From assembly GCA_002422725.1 (NCBI GenBank), contig DITE01000051.1, positions 1 to 18,182 on the forward strand: DNA of 18,182 nucleotides. The letters are read 5' to 3'. Shown piece after piece: positions 7,417-14,597 of the stretch. The notes beneath the pieces are model-generated. The model made no database searches. It was given only the letters and a program-made list of their open reading frames with translations, and was not told the DNA's origin. The stretch comes from Bacteroidales bacterium UBA6192. GTDB lineage: Bacteria > Bacteroidota > Bacteroidia > Bacteroidales > F082. The position numbers and the translations under genes were made by a program. How positions within the stretch are numbered: the stretch's first letter is position 1; every line of letters starts with the position of its first letter.

Positions 7417-7635
7417 ATGAAATACACGGATAGGATTGAGATTAACCCAAATGTCCGGTTTGGCAGACCTTGTATCAAGCGAACCCGGATAACAGTTTAT
7501 GATGTCCTGAGCTGGTTGGCTTCTGATATGACAATCGAACAAATCATTCTGGACTATCCTGAATTGGATATGCTGGATATTAAAGCTTGTCTGGCATATG
7601 CAGCCGACAAAGAACATAAACTACATGTTGCCTGA
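7417..7635 (+). CDS. DUF433 antitoxin-like protein
   Basis: This 72-residue protein belongs to the DUF433 family. It opens with DRIEINPNVRFGRPCIKRTRITVYDVLSWLASDM, in which the NPxxxxGxPxIxxTRI pattern is the family hallmark. It continues with TIEQIILDYPELDMLDIKACLAYAAD, a helix-turn-helix-like stretch. ATG 7417 is chosen because the family motif begins right after it and a -7 box lies just upstream; the frame is open back to GTG 7348. DUF433 proteins are commonly found next to DUF5615 or PIN-type proteins and are taken as antitoxins that bind DNA and their partner. Here the TGA stop (7633-7635) shares one base with the ATG of the next gene, which implies tight coupling. Antitoxin function is inferred from the pairing. 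Confidence 0.85.
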   Translation: MKYTDRIEINPNVRFGRPCIKRTRITVYDVLSWLASDMTIEQIILDYPELDMLDIKACLAYAADKEHKLHVA

Positions 7636-7997
7636 TGAAGTTGCTTTTTGATCAGAATATTTCCTTTAGGGTGGTCAAAGACCTTCAAAATGTGTTTCCA
7701 CAAGCTGAACAGGTTCGTGTCTTGAATTTGGAAAATCTGACAGACCGCGAAATATGGGAGTATGCAAAAAAAGAAGGATATACTATCGTAACTTTTGATT
7801 CTGATTTTTACGATCTTACACTTGTTTTAGGTTTTCCGCCCAAAGTAATCTGGCTTAGATTAGGAAATACTTCAACTGTAAATCTGACTAAGATGCTTAT
7901 CGAGAACCAAAGCTTAATCACTGAATTTATCTTAAATCCGGATTATCGTAGCCTCGGTTGCCTGGAACTTAATAAAAGTACTGACTCAGAATATTGA
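7635..7997 (+). CDS. DUF5615 PIN-like toxin/putative ribonuclease
   Basis: This 120-residue protein fits the DUF5615 (PIN-like, Mut7-C-like) family. LLFDQNIS at residues 3-10 carries the first acidic residue. DREIWEYAKKEGYTIVTFDSDFYDL at about 53-77 carries the DxDF motif that forms the rest of the metal site. FPPKVIWLRLGN is the typical following strand. PIN-fold proteins are Mg-dependent RNases. In DUF433/DUF5615 pairs this member is the presumed toxin, but activity has been shown for few members, and a role in housekeeping RNA metabolism is possible. The start overlaps the stop of the DUF433 gene by one base. All expected acidic residues are present, so it does not look decayed. Confidence 0.83.
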   Translation: MKLLFDQNISFRVVKDLQNVFPQAEQVRVLNLENLTDREIWEYAKKEGYTIVTFDSDFYDLTLVLGFPPKVIWLRLGNTSTVNLTKMLIENQSLITEFILNPDYRSLGCLELNKSTDSEY

Positions 7998-8125
7998 TCG
8001 GCAATTGCATTATTGTGCTCAAATTAGTGTCTGTTTTATGTATTTCGGTTCTTTGATTTATAAGCAGCCTACAGCATGGGAAATCACAAATCAAATTATT
8101 GATAACCTCCAAAAAGATAAACATC

Positions 8126-9046
8126 ATGAAAAAGATTCTTGTTACCCTCATTGGCTTTTTGCTGTTGCAAGTTTTGCACAGTCAGCCCTATTACCCATTT
8201 CCATCAGATACCGCCCGTTGGGACTGTTTGTACTGGCACCAGTGGTCTGAGTATGATATTATTGTTACAAACACCCAATATCTGTTGATGGGCGATACCT
8301 TGATTAAAGGTGTTTCATACAAGAAGATCTTTTACAATTTACCAGATTATGAAAGCGAATATGACACTCTCTACCTGGGTGGCATCAGAGAAGACACCCA
8401 AAAAAATATCTATTTTTACCCTGTCCATACGCAACTCCCAACAATAGAACCTATTACTTTTCCCAATGACACTTCCGAACACCTGCTTTATATGTTCCAC
8501 AACCTGGAACCAGGAATGATACTTCCAATTAATAGTGATGTTACGCAGATTAAGGTTGACGCTATAGATTCAGTATTGGTTGGTGATAGCTACCGCAAGC
8601 GATATTTTCTTCAAAACCAATTATTAAGTCCTGAAATCTGGATTGAGGGAATTGGAAGTACAATTACCTTATTCAGTTCATATACCTATTTCTTCGAATG
8701 GACTTTTTACACCCTATGTTTTACGGATACAGCAACGTATCACATCAATTCGCCAAACGGGGAAGACTCCTGTCATTACTGGTTCCCAAATAGTGTTGAT
8801 GATATTGCTTTAAGTAAGCTTTTTTGCTATCCAAATCCAGCGTCGGCAACTCTTGTAGTCGATACAAAGAACCAGAACGGGTTTATCAGGGTATATGATG
8901 CGTTAGGTCAATTAGTAATCAATAATATCCTTGTCGAAAGTAAGGTGTCCATTGACATAGAAGCTATCAAACCCGGCTTATATTTCCTTGAGTTCACCAG
9001 TTTAAGAGAGAAGCATTACCTGAAATTCATAAAACGAAATACATAG
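8126..9046 (+). CDS. Secreted protein of unknown function with T9SS type A sorting domain
   Basis: This 306-residue protein starts at ATG 8126 with a clear signal peptide (KKILVTLIGFLLLQVLHS, cleavage probably near residue 19). The frame extends to TTG 8099, but that would put nine polar residues before the signal. Residues 20 to about 225 form a region rich in aromatic residues and Asp/Thr with predicted beta-strands, containing YDTLYLGGIREDTQKNIYF and several WxxxF pairs; no family is recognised. The C-terminal 75 residues are a T9SS type A sorting domain: FCYPNPAS at about 233-240, then IRVYDALGQLV, then IKPGLYFLEFTS and a final LKFIKRNT. The protein should be exported by Sec, moved across the outer membrane by T9SS and attached or released. 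The next gene converges on it 37 bp away. Confidence 0.82.
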   Translation: MKKILVTLIGFLLLQVLHSQPYYPFPSDTARWDCLYWHQWSEYDIIVTNTQYLLMGDTLIKGVSYKKIFYNLPDYESEYDTLYLGGIREDTQKNIYFYPVHTQLPTIEPITFPNDTSEHLLYMFHNLEPGMILPINSDVTQIKVDAIDSVLVGDSYRKRYFLQNQLLSPEIWIEGIGSTITLFSSYTYFFEWTFYTLCFTDTATYHINSPNGEDSCHYWFPNSVDDIALSKLFCYPNPASATLVVDTKNQNGFIRVYDALGQLVINNILVESKVSIDIEAIKPGLYFLEFTSLREKHYLKFIKRNT

Positions 9047-9083
9047 GCTGACCATCAGTCAATTTCTGAAAAGAAGTTCGAAC

Positions 9084-10067
9084 TCACTTCATCTTCTCAA
9101 ACTCATTAAATGCCAGCGCGCTGGCGCCTACGATGGCAGCATCGCCCAACTTGAGTTTTGAAGGCAGTATCTTGATTTTGTTCTTGAACACCGGCAGCAG
9201 GTGTTGTTCCATGCTTTCCTTGGTGGGGTTCAGGATATAATCGCCGGCTGCCAGTGGTCCACCGAACAGAAAGATGGCTTCGGGGCTCAGATGGTGCACT
9301 GTGTCGGCCAGTCCTTGCCCGAGCCATTTCCCGGTGAGGGCAAACACTTCCTGAGCAACCTTGTCGCCTTTCAGGGCAGCTTCATAGATAAACTTCGAAT
9401 CCAGTTCGTTGTAGCATCGCGAAGCGAGGAGGCTATCAGTAGCATGATATTTAGCCAGCAATTCGAAAGCGGTTCGCTTCATGCCGGGTGCCGAACAGTA
9501 TGCTTCCAGATGGCCGACACCGCCACAACCACAAACTCTTCCGTCAGGAATAAGCATCATATGGCCGCACTCGCCGGCAAAGCCATCGTGACCATACACC
9601 AGATCGCCGTTGACGACAATGCCACTGCCCACGCCTGTTCCAAGGGTAAACACAACAAAGTTTCTCATCCCCCGGGCGCCGCCATAGATCATTTCACCTA
9701 TTGCAGCTGCATTGGCATCGTTGGTGATGGCCATCACCTTCATGTCGGGAAACTGGATTTTGAGCAGATCAACAAAATGAACAATACCCTTAAACGAAAG
9801 ATTGGGCGCATGCTCTATCGTTCCTGTATAATAATTTGCGTTGGGCGCGCCAATACCAATGCCAATAACCTCGCTTTTTTCATTCAGCAGTTTCACCGAC
9901 TTCATCAGTTCACGAATCGATAGGGTAAGATCCTGAATGTACAGGTCAATGTTTCCATGCTTAGGGGTTGGGATGCATTGATCGACCAAAACATCCCCTT
10001 CGCGGTTTACAACTCCGATAGCTGTATTGGTTCCTCCAATGTCAATTCCGATTGCAACTTTTTTCAT
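9084..10067 (-). CDS. ROK family sugar kinase (glucokinase/N-acetylglucosamine kinase type)
   Basis: This 327-residue cytoplasmic kinase transfers phosphate from ATP to C6 of a hexose. The phosphate-binding DIGGTN is at residues 9-14, GIGIGAPN at 69-76, catalytic Asp117 in TNDANAAAIGE, the adenosine motif TLGTGVGSGIVVNG at 141-154, and the sugar-contacting GFAGECGHM at 162-170 (Glu166, His169). The ROK zinc site, usually CxCGxxGCxE, reads CGCGGVGHLE at 179-188, so the third Cys is His186, which could still bind zinc. The gene lies 26 bp downstream of the transporter and is probably co-transcribed with it. Opposite genes act on GlcNAc linkages, so GlcNAc (or ManNAc) is the favoured substrate, though glucose kinases share these motifs. 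The length is normal for the family. Confidence 0.9.
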   Translation of the reverse strand: MKKVAIGIDIGGTNTAIGVVNREGDVLVDQCIPTPKHGNIDLYIQDLTLSIRELMKSVKLLNEKSEVIGIGIGAPNANYYTGTIEHAPNLSFKGIVHFVDLLKIQFPDMKVMAITNDANAAAIGEMIYGGARGMRNFVVFTLGTGVGSGIVVNGDLVYGHDGFAGECGHMMLIPDGRVCGCGGVGHLEAYCSAPGMKRTAFELLAKYHATDSLLASRCYNELDSKFIYEAALKGDKVAQEVFALTGKWLGQGLADTVHHLSPEAIFLFGGPLAAGDYILNPTKESMEQHLLPVFKNKIKILPSKLKLGDAAIVGASALAFNEFEKMK

Positions 10068-10093
10068 ATTTTAAATATAGTAAGATGAGTAAA

Positions 10094-11446
10094 TCAGAGT
10101 TCTTGTTTCCGGATCTGGCTTCCTTTTATAGCATAATAGAAAATAAACAGATAACAAATAGCCGGAACCAGGAATGCCCAGGTGTATCCAAAATTGTCGG
10201 CCACACCACCCATCAGCGGAGGGATTATGGCACCACCGAATATGAGGGCATTGATGAGACCTGATGCCCCGCTGAGCTCACCCTTGTCGAGGTCTTTCAC
10301 AGCGAGTGTGAAAATGTTGGGGAACATGATTGAGTTGAAAAGTCCGATTGAAATCAGCGTCCAGAGTGCTATGTCACCTGTTGTAACAATGGTTCCGATG
10401 TCGAGCAGGGCAGCTGCCAGGGCGAAAATAGCCAGGGTACGGGCTGCTTTGCCACGGCCAACCTGCATGATGATAAAGTTTAGCAGAGCTATTCCGGTGA
10501 AGATCAGCCCAATGTTCCAGTTCCATTCGGTGACGAACGATCCGGAAATGAAGGCAAGCAGCAAAACAGGCAGGGCGTAGGTGAATTTTCTGGATGAAGG
10601 CATGTCGGAGAACATGAATGAGCCGAAGAAACGGCCAACCATTGCTCCGCCCCAATAGATTGCAGCATAAGTAGAAGCCATTTCAGGGCTCATGTTTAAG
10701 CTGTTTTTCAGGTAATTTACAATCAAACCGGCATTGCCGACTTCGGCGCCCACATACATAAAGATGGCGATAGCACCCAACACCACATGCGGGTAGCGCC
10801 AAATACTCTTTTTCTCACTTTTCTCGCTTTTAATCACTGGGAGCTTTATGGAGAAGATGGCTATTGCCACCAGCAACACGATGATTCCCATGATGATAAA
10901 TGGCATTGGAACCCTGTCGGCAGCCAGAGCAGCATCGGCCGGGAACTGCAAGCCCTTGAAGATAGCAATAGAAATAAGCCAGGGGGCAATCATGGTGGCA
11001 ATGGAATTGAGGGCCTGGGTGAGGTTAAGCCTGCTCGATGCTGTGGCATCGGGGCCGATGGCTGTTACATAAGGGTTAGCAGCTACCTGCAAAAAAACAA
11101 CGCCTGTTGCCAAAACAAAGGTGCCGATAAGGAAAATAGGAAATGATGGCATTTGTGCTGCAGGAATATAGATGAAACTACCCAGTGCCATGAGCACCAG
11201 TCCTGCCACAACGGTCCATTTATATCCGATCCGGTCAATAAGTTTCCCGGTAGGAATCGACATGATCGGATAGGCAATAAAGAATGCAGAAGATAATAAT
11301 TGTGCGCTAAACTCCGTTAGGCCGAATATTTCTTTCACCGGCGCACTTAAGGTGACAATGAAAGTTGTAGCAAAGCCAAATATAAAAAATATGGCTCCGA
11401 AAACAGTCATCCCAACCAGCATGTTGTTGTTTTTTTGCTCAGTCAT
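10094..11446 (-). CDS. FucP/NagP-type MFS sugar transporter
   Basis: This 450-residue major facilitator has about 12 hydrophobic membrane segments and belongs to the fucose/glucose/GlcNAc:H+ symporter group. Family marks are FGFATTFIVTLSAPVKEIF near the N-terminus, GKLIDRIGYKW (67-77, MFS motif A), QVAANPYVTAIGP (120-132) and SSRLNLTQALNSIAT (138-152). The second half has AEVGNAGLIVNYL and WGGAMVGRFFGS. ATG at 11446 (MTEQKNNNMLVG) is chosen: the frame is open to 11503, but the extra 19 residues overlap the promoter box at 11501-11508 and do not resemble the family. It sits in the inner membrane and would import a free hexose or amino sugar, which the downstream ROK kinase would then phosphorylate. 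GlcNAc is the likely cargo from the GH20/glycosylasparaginase neighbours; this is inference. Confidence 0.9.
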   Translation of the reverse strand: MTEQKNNNMLVGMTVFGAIFFIFGFATTFIVTLSAPVKEIFGLTEFSAQLLSSAFFIAYPIMSIPTGKLIDRIGYKWTVVAGLVLMALGSFIYIPAAQMPSFPIFLIGTFVLATGVVFLQVAANPYVTAIGPDATASSRLNLTQALNSIATMIAPWLISIAIFKGLQFPADAALAADRVPMPFIIMGIIVLLVAIAIFSIKLPVIKSEKSEKKSIWRYPHVVLGAIAIFMYVGAEVGNAGLIVNYLKNSLNMSPEMASTYAAIYWGGAMVGRFFGSFMFSDMPSSRKFTYALPVLLLAFISGSFVTEWNWNIGLIFTGIALLNFIIMQVGRGKAARTLAIFALAAALLDIGTIVTTGDIALWTLISIGLFNSIMFPNIFTLAVKDLDKGELSGASGLINALIFGGAIIPPLMGGVADNFGYTWAFLVPAICYLFIFYYAIKGSQIRKQEL

Positions 11447-11500
11447 ACAGATAATTTTTTTGAAGGTTAAACGTAGTTCGTGAATAAAGTTGAAAGCGAA

Positions 11501-11528
11501 CAAAGGTAGAAAATTAATGATTGTGCAA
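11501..11528 (-). promoter_or_regulatory. Putative promoter of the transporter-kinase operon
   Basis: Read on the minus strand there is TTG (11528-11526), a 17-bp spacer and TACCTTTG (11508-11501). This is a good fit to the Bacteroidetes TTG/TAnnTTTG promoter. Transcription would begin near 11495, about 50 nt before ATG 11446. Confidence 0.55.
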
Positions 11529-11571
11529 TCATTTGGCCTAAATGATTAACAGAAATGATATAGCATGTAAA

Positions 11572-11598
11572 TTGACTGAATATTTCGGGCTAACTTTA
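11572..11598 (+). promoter_or_regulatory. Putative promoter of the glycosylasparaginase-GH20 operon
   Basis: TTG at 11572-11574, a 16-bp spacer and TAACTTTA at 11591-11598, one base off TAnnTTTG. It would start transcription about 30 nt before ATG 11633. It lies back to back with the transporter promoter, leaving about 43 bp between them where a shared regulator could bind. Confidence 0.4.
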
Positions 11599-11632
11599 CT
11601 GCGTTTTTCCCCCGTGAAACCAAACTTTTATT

Positions 11633-12622
11633 ATGGCAACAAGAAGAAATTTTATCAAAAAGGCAACCACCGGAACCCTGATGGCCGGTTTTGCCACCCG
11701 ATTTTTATTTGGCAATGAAATGTTTGTGCTTCCACCAGGATCGGCCAACGGGCCTGTGATCCTCTCCACATGGAGTCATGGGATGGCTGCCAATGAAGCG
11801 GCCTGGGAAACAATGCTCCAAGGCGGTTCTGTCCTCGATGCCGTTGAAAAAGGGGTGATGGTTTCAGAAGCTGATCCTGAAGTGAGCAGTGTGGGTTATG
11901 GGGGGTTCCCTGATGCCGAAGGCAACGTAACCCTCGATGCCTGCATCATGGGTGCTGATGGCAATGCCGGATCGGTAACTTATCTGCAACATATTCTGCA
12001 CCCTGTGTCGGTGGCACGCCTGGTGATGGAAAGAACCCCGCATGTGATCCTCTCCGGTGAGGGTGCATTGAAATTTGCCCTTGATCAGGGCTTTGAAAAA
12101 ACCAAGCTGCTCACGGATGCTATGAAAAAGAATTGGGAACAATGGAAAGCATCGGGAGCCAGGTATGCACCTGCTGCTAACTGGGAAAACCACGACACCA
12201 TCGGGCTGCTGGCCCTGGATGCATTGAGCGATTTGGCCGGAGCCTGCACCACCAGTGGCATGGCTTTTAAACATCCCGGCAGGGTGGGCGACTCACCTAT
12301 TATCGGAGCCGGACTTTTTGTGGACAATGAAGTGGGTGCGGCAACAGCCACAGGCGAAGGTGAGGTCATCCTGAAAACACTCGGCAGTTTTCTGATTGTT
12401 GAGATGATGCGTCAGGGAATGAGCCCCCAACAAGCCTGCGAAGAAGCAATTCACAGGATCACTAAGAAAACCAAAGTGCACCCGAATCTGCAAATTGGCT
12501 ATATCGCTTTGAATAAATCCGGTGAATCAGGGGCCTTTTCGCTCAGGCCGGGCTTTCAATATGCTCTGCGAAATAAAGATAGCCAGTCTTTGCTCGATTC
12601 ACCTTACCTGATCGAATGGTAG
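11633..12622 (+). CDS. N4-(beta-N-acetylglucosaminyl)-L-asparaginase (glycosylasparaginase), Tat-exported
   Basis: This 329-residue member of the Ntn-hydrolase asparaginase-2 family hydrolyses the GlcNAc-Asn bond of N-linked glycopeptides. The nucleophile is Thr189 in NHDTIG (186-191), where the precursor is expected to cut itself into alpha and beta chains. Substrate-site motifs RVGDSPIIGAG (217-227) and ATATGEGE (237-244) follow; the latter is TGDGD in characterised enzymes, a conservative change. The N-terminus TRRNFIKKATTGTLMAGFATRFLF is a twin-arginine signal, so the enzyme should be exported folded to the periplasm. The flavobacterial glycosylasparaginase has the same WENHDTIG block. 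The GH20 gene follows 33 bp later, probably in one operon. A plain isoaspartyl peptidase is the alternative, but the HDTIG context favours glycosylasparaginase. Confidence 0.88.
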   Translation: MATRRNFIKKATTGTLMAGFATRFLFGNEMFVLPPGSANGPVILSTWSHGMAANEAAWETMLQGGSVLDAVEKGVMVSEADPEVSSVGYGGFPDAEGNVTLDACIMGADGNAGSVTYLQHILHPVSVARLVMERTPHVILSGEGALKFALDQGFEKTKLLTDAMKKNWEQWKASGARYAPAANWENHDTIGLLALDALSDLAGACTTSGMAFKHPGRVGDSPIIGAGLFVDNEVGAATATGEGEVILKTLGSFLIVEMMRQGMSPQQACEEAIHRITKKTKVHPNLQIGYIALNKSGESGAFSLRPGFQYALRNKDSQSLLDSPYLIEW

Positions 12623-12655
12623 ATGTTTTCAACCGGATAATTAAACGAATAAATT

Positions 12656-14524
12656 ATGCGAAAAATAGTTGTTACTTGTTTTTTGTCGCTGCTCCTGATG
12701 GCAGCTTGCCAATCGCCCGGGCCCGAACCCGTCAACATCATTCCACGTCCGGATAAGTATTGGGTTTCGGATGGGGTTTTCAAAATTAACCATAATTCCC
12801 GAATTGTTTACGACACGGGCTATCCGGCACTAAAAACCATGGCCATCAATCTGGCCGATTATATGAACCGTCAGACCAGCTTTGTCATTCCTGTGGTGCC
12901 TTATCCCGAACTTAAATCTGTTGGCAATGATATCCTGCTGATGGTCAATCTGAACGACTCAGCATATGGGAATGAAGGCTATGTGATCGGGCATAACAAC
13001 CGAAAAACAATCAGCATTCAGGCCAACCACCCACATGGGATTTTTAATGGGATACAATCCTTCCTGCAGCTGTTGCCCAACGAAGCCAGCGATAAAGGTG
13101 GCAAGCGCGATGAATGGCTCATCCCGGTGATTACCATTCAGGATAAGCCACGTTTCGCTTACCGCGGAATGCACCTCGACGTGGCCAGACACTTCTTTCC
13201 GGTTAGCTTTATCAAACAGTATATCGATCTGCTGGCCATGTACAAATACAATTATTTCCACTGGCACCTGACCGAAGACCAGGGCTGGAGAATAGAGATC
13301 AAGAGTTTCCCCTTGCTGACCGAAACCGGATCGGTGCGCAAAGAAACGATCATTGGGAAAGGCGACAATCCTGAAAAACTTTACGATGGCAAGCCTTATG
13401 GTGGATATTACACCCAGGAGGAGGTCAGGGAGGTAGTAGCCTATGCTCAATCCAGATTTATTACCGTGATCCCTGAGATCGAAATGCCCGGACATTCGAT
13501 GGCTGCTCTGGCAGCTTATCCTAACATGGGTTGCACGGGTGGCCCTTATGAAGTGGCAAGCCGCTGGGGTGTTTTCGAAGATGTGTATTGCACCAAAGAT
13601 GAAGTGTTTCATTTTCTTGAAAAAGTGTTGGACGAAGTTGTTGACCTTTTTCCGGGGCCCTATGTTCATATTGGTGGCGATGAAGCACCAAAGTCAAGGT
13701 GGAAAGCCTGCCCCGATTGCCAGTCAAGGATCAGGCAGGAAGGTCTGAAGGATGAGCACGAGTTGCAGAGCTATTTTATCCAACGCATCGGAAAGCATCT
13801 TGCCTTAAAAGGGAAAAGACTGATCGGATGGGATGAGATACTGGAGGGAGGATTAGCCGATAATGCCATTGTGATGTCATGGCGAGGCATTTCAGGTGGG
13901 ATCGAAGCTACCCGCATGGGCCACGATGTAATCATGACCCCTGGTTCGCATTGTTATTTCGATCATTATCAGCACAACCCGTCCACCGAACCATTAGCAA
14001 TCGGAGGCTTCACCACGCTGTCGAAGGTATATTCCTTTGAGCCTGTTCCTGAAGAGCTTAATCAGCAGGAAGCAAGGCATATTATCGGTGCACAGGCCAA
14101 TGTTTGGACCGAATACTTGCCAACGCCAGACAATATTACCTATATGATCCTCCCCCGCATGGCGGCACTCTCAGAAGTGCTTTGGACACCTGCGGAAAAG
14201 AAAGACTGGAAAGATTTTTATAACAGGCTACCCTGGCATTTCAGGCAATATACAAATTTGGGACTTTTATACTCCGATGCAGTGGAACGTCCCATCATCA
14301 AGGTTCGGACAAATGAGGATGGTTCACGGATGGTGTTTGTCAGCAGTGAAGTTCCGGAAGCAGAAATCCGCTATACCCTTGATGGCAGCGAACCCCAGTC
14401 TGGTACTGCATTATTTGCCGACAGCCTCAATATTCAGGACAATATCACCATGCGTGTAGCGGTTTTCAGTAAAACCGGACAGGTCGGAGGTGTTTTCCGG
14501 GTTGAGCAGCAGAGACGCGATTAA
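12656..14524 (+). CDS. GH20 beta-N-acetylhexosaminidase, lipoprotein
   Basis: This 622-residue exo-hexosaminidase removes terminal GlcNAc/GalNAc by substrate-assisted catalysis. It begins with a lipoprotein signal (LLLMAAC, lipid Cys18). The GH20 N-terminal domain spans about 25-165. The barrel has RGMHLDVARHFFP (170-182), YNYFHWHLTEDQGWRIEI (199-216), VIPEIEMPGH (271-280) and the catalytic Asp342-Glu343 in HIGGDEAPK. Later come IGWDEILEGG and ANVWTEYLPTPDN. The C-terminal domain (about 560-615, EIRYTLDGSEPQSGT) is of the chitobiase C-terminal type. The last residues, EQQRRD, and the TAA stop are encoded by a palindromic REP-like repeat, so the natural C-terminus was probably slightly different. 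It shares an operon with the upstream glycosylasparaginase and should sit in the outer or periplasmic membrane, releasing GlcNAc for the divergent transporter and kinase. Confidence 0.93.
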   Translation: MRKIVVTCFLSLLLMAACQSPGPEPVNIIPRPDKYWVSDGVFKINHNSRIVYDTGYPALKTMAINLADYMNRQTSFVIPVVPYPELKSVGNDILLMVNLNDSAYGNEGYVIGHNNRKTISIQANHPHGIFNGIQSFLQLLPNEASDKGGKRDEWLIPVITIQDKPRFAYRGMHLDVARHFFPVSFIKQYIDLLAMYKYNYFHWHLTEDQGWRIEIKSFPLLTETGSVRKETIIGKGDNPEKLYDGKPYGGYYTQEEVREVVAYAQSRFITVIPEIEMPGHSMAALAAYPNMGCTGGPYEVASRWGVFEDVYCTKDEVFHFLEKVLDEVVDLFPGPYVHIGGDEAPKSRWKACPDCQSRIRQEGLKDEHELQSYFIQRIGKHLALKGKRLIGWDEILEGGLADNAIVMSWRGISGGIEATRMGHDVIMTPGSHCYFDHYQHNPSTEPLAIGGFTTLSKVYSFEPVPEELNQQEARHIIGAQANVWTEYLPTPDNITYMILPRMAALSEVLWTPAEKKDWKDFYNRLPWHFRQYTNLGLLYSDAVERPIIKVRTNEDGSRMVFVSSEVPEAEIRYTLDGSEPQSGTALFADSLNIQDNITMRVAVFSKTGQVGGVFRVEQQRRD

Positions 14525-14539
14525 TCGCGTCTCTGCTGC
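14506..14539. repeat. Perfect 34-bp REP-like palindrome containing the GH20 stop codon
   Basis: Each 17-nt arm (14506-14522 and 14523-14539) is the exact reverse complement of the other, centred on ATTAAT. The core is AGACGCGATTAATCGCGTCT flanked by CAGCAG/CTGCTG-type ends. The GH20 stop TAA is 14522-14524. As RNA it would fold into a strong hairpin and may protect or terminate the transcript. Confidence 0.92.
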
Positions 14540-14544
14540 CGCCT

Positions 14545-14597
14545 TTAATCGCGTCTCTGCTGCTGCCGGTTTTTCTGAGACGCAATTAATCGCGTCT
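14545..14597. repeat. Further REP-like units, one holding the GH31 stop codon
   Basis: A half unit, TTAATCGCGTCTCTGCTGC, lies at 14545-14563. A near-palindrome at 14578-14597 reads AGACGCAATTAATCGCGTCT, with a single mismatch between its arms. The GH31 stop (TTA on the plus strand, 14586-14588) lies at the centre of the latter. With the unit at 14506 these fill the 61-bp gap between the two convergent genes and could act as a two-way terminator. Confidence 0.88.

Noticed and set aside
9047..9083. Terminator between the converging genes at 9046 and 9084
   Set aside because: Only a 4-bp TGAC/GTCA symmetry was found; no stable stem.
9201..9923. 240-codon plus-strand frame
   Set aside because: Lies entirely antisense to the ROK kinase, whose motifs are complete; long shadow frames are common in GC-richer genes.
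12959..13669. 236-codon minus-strand frame
   Set aside because: Antisense to the GH20 catalytic domain and without recognisable features.
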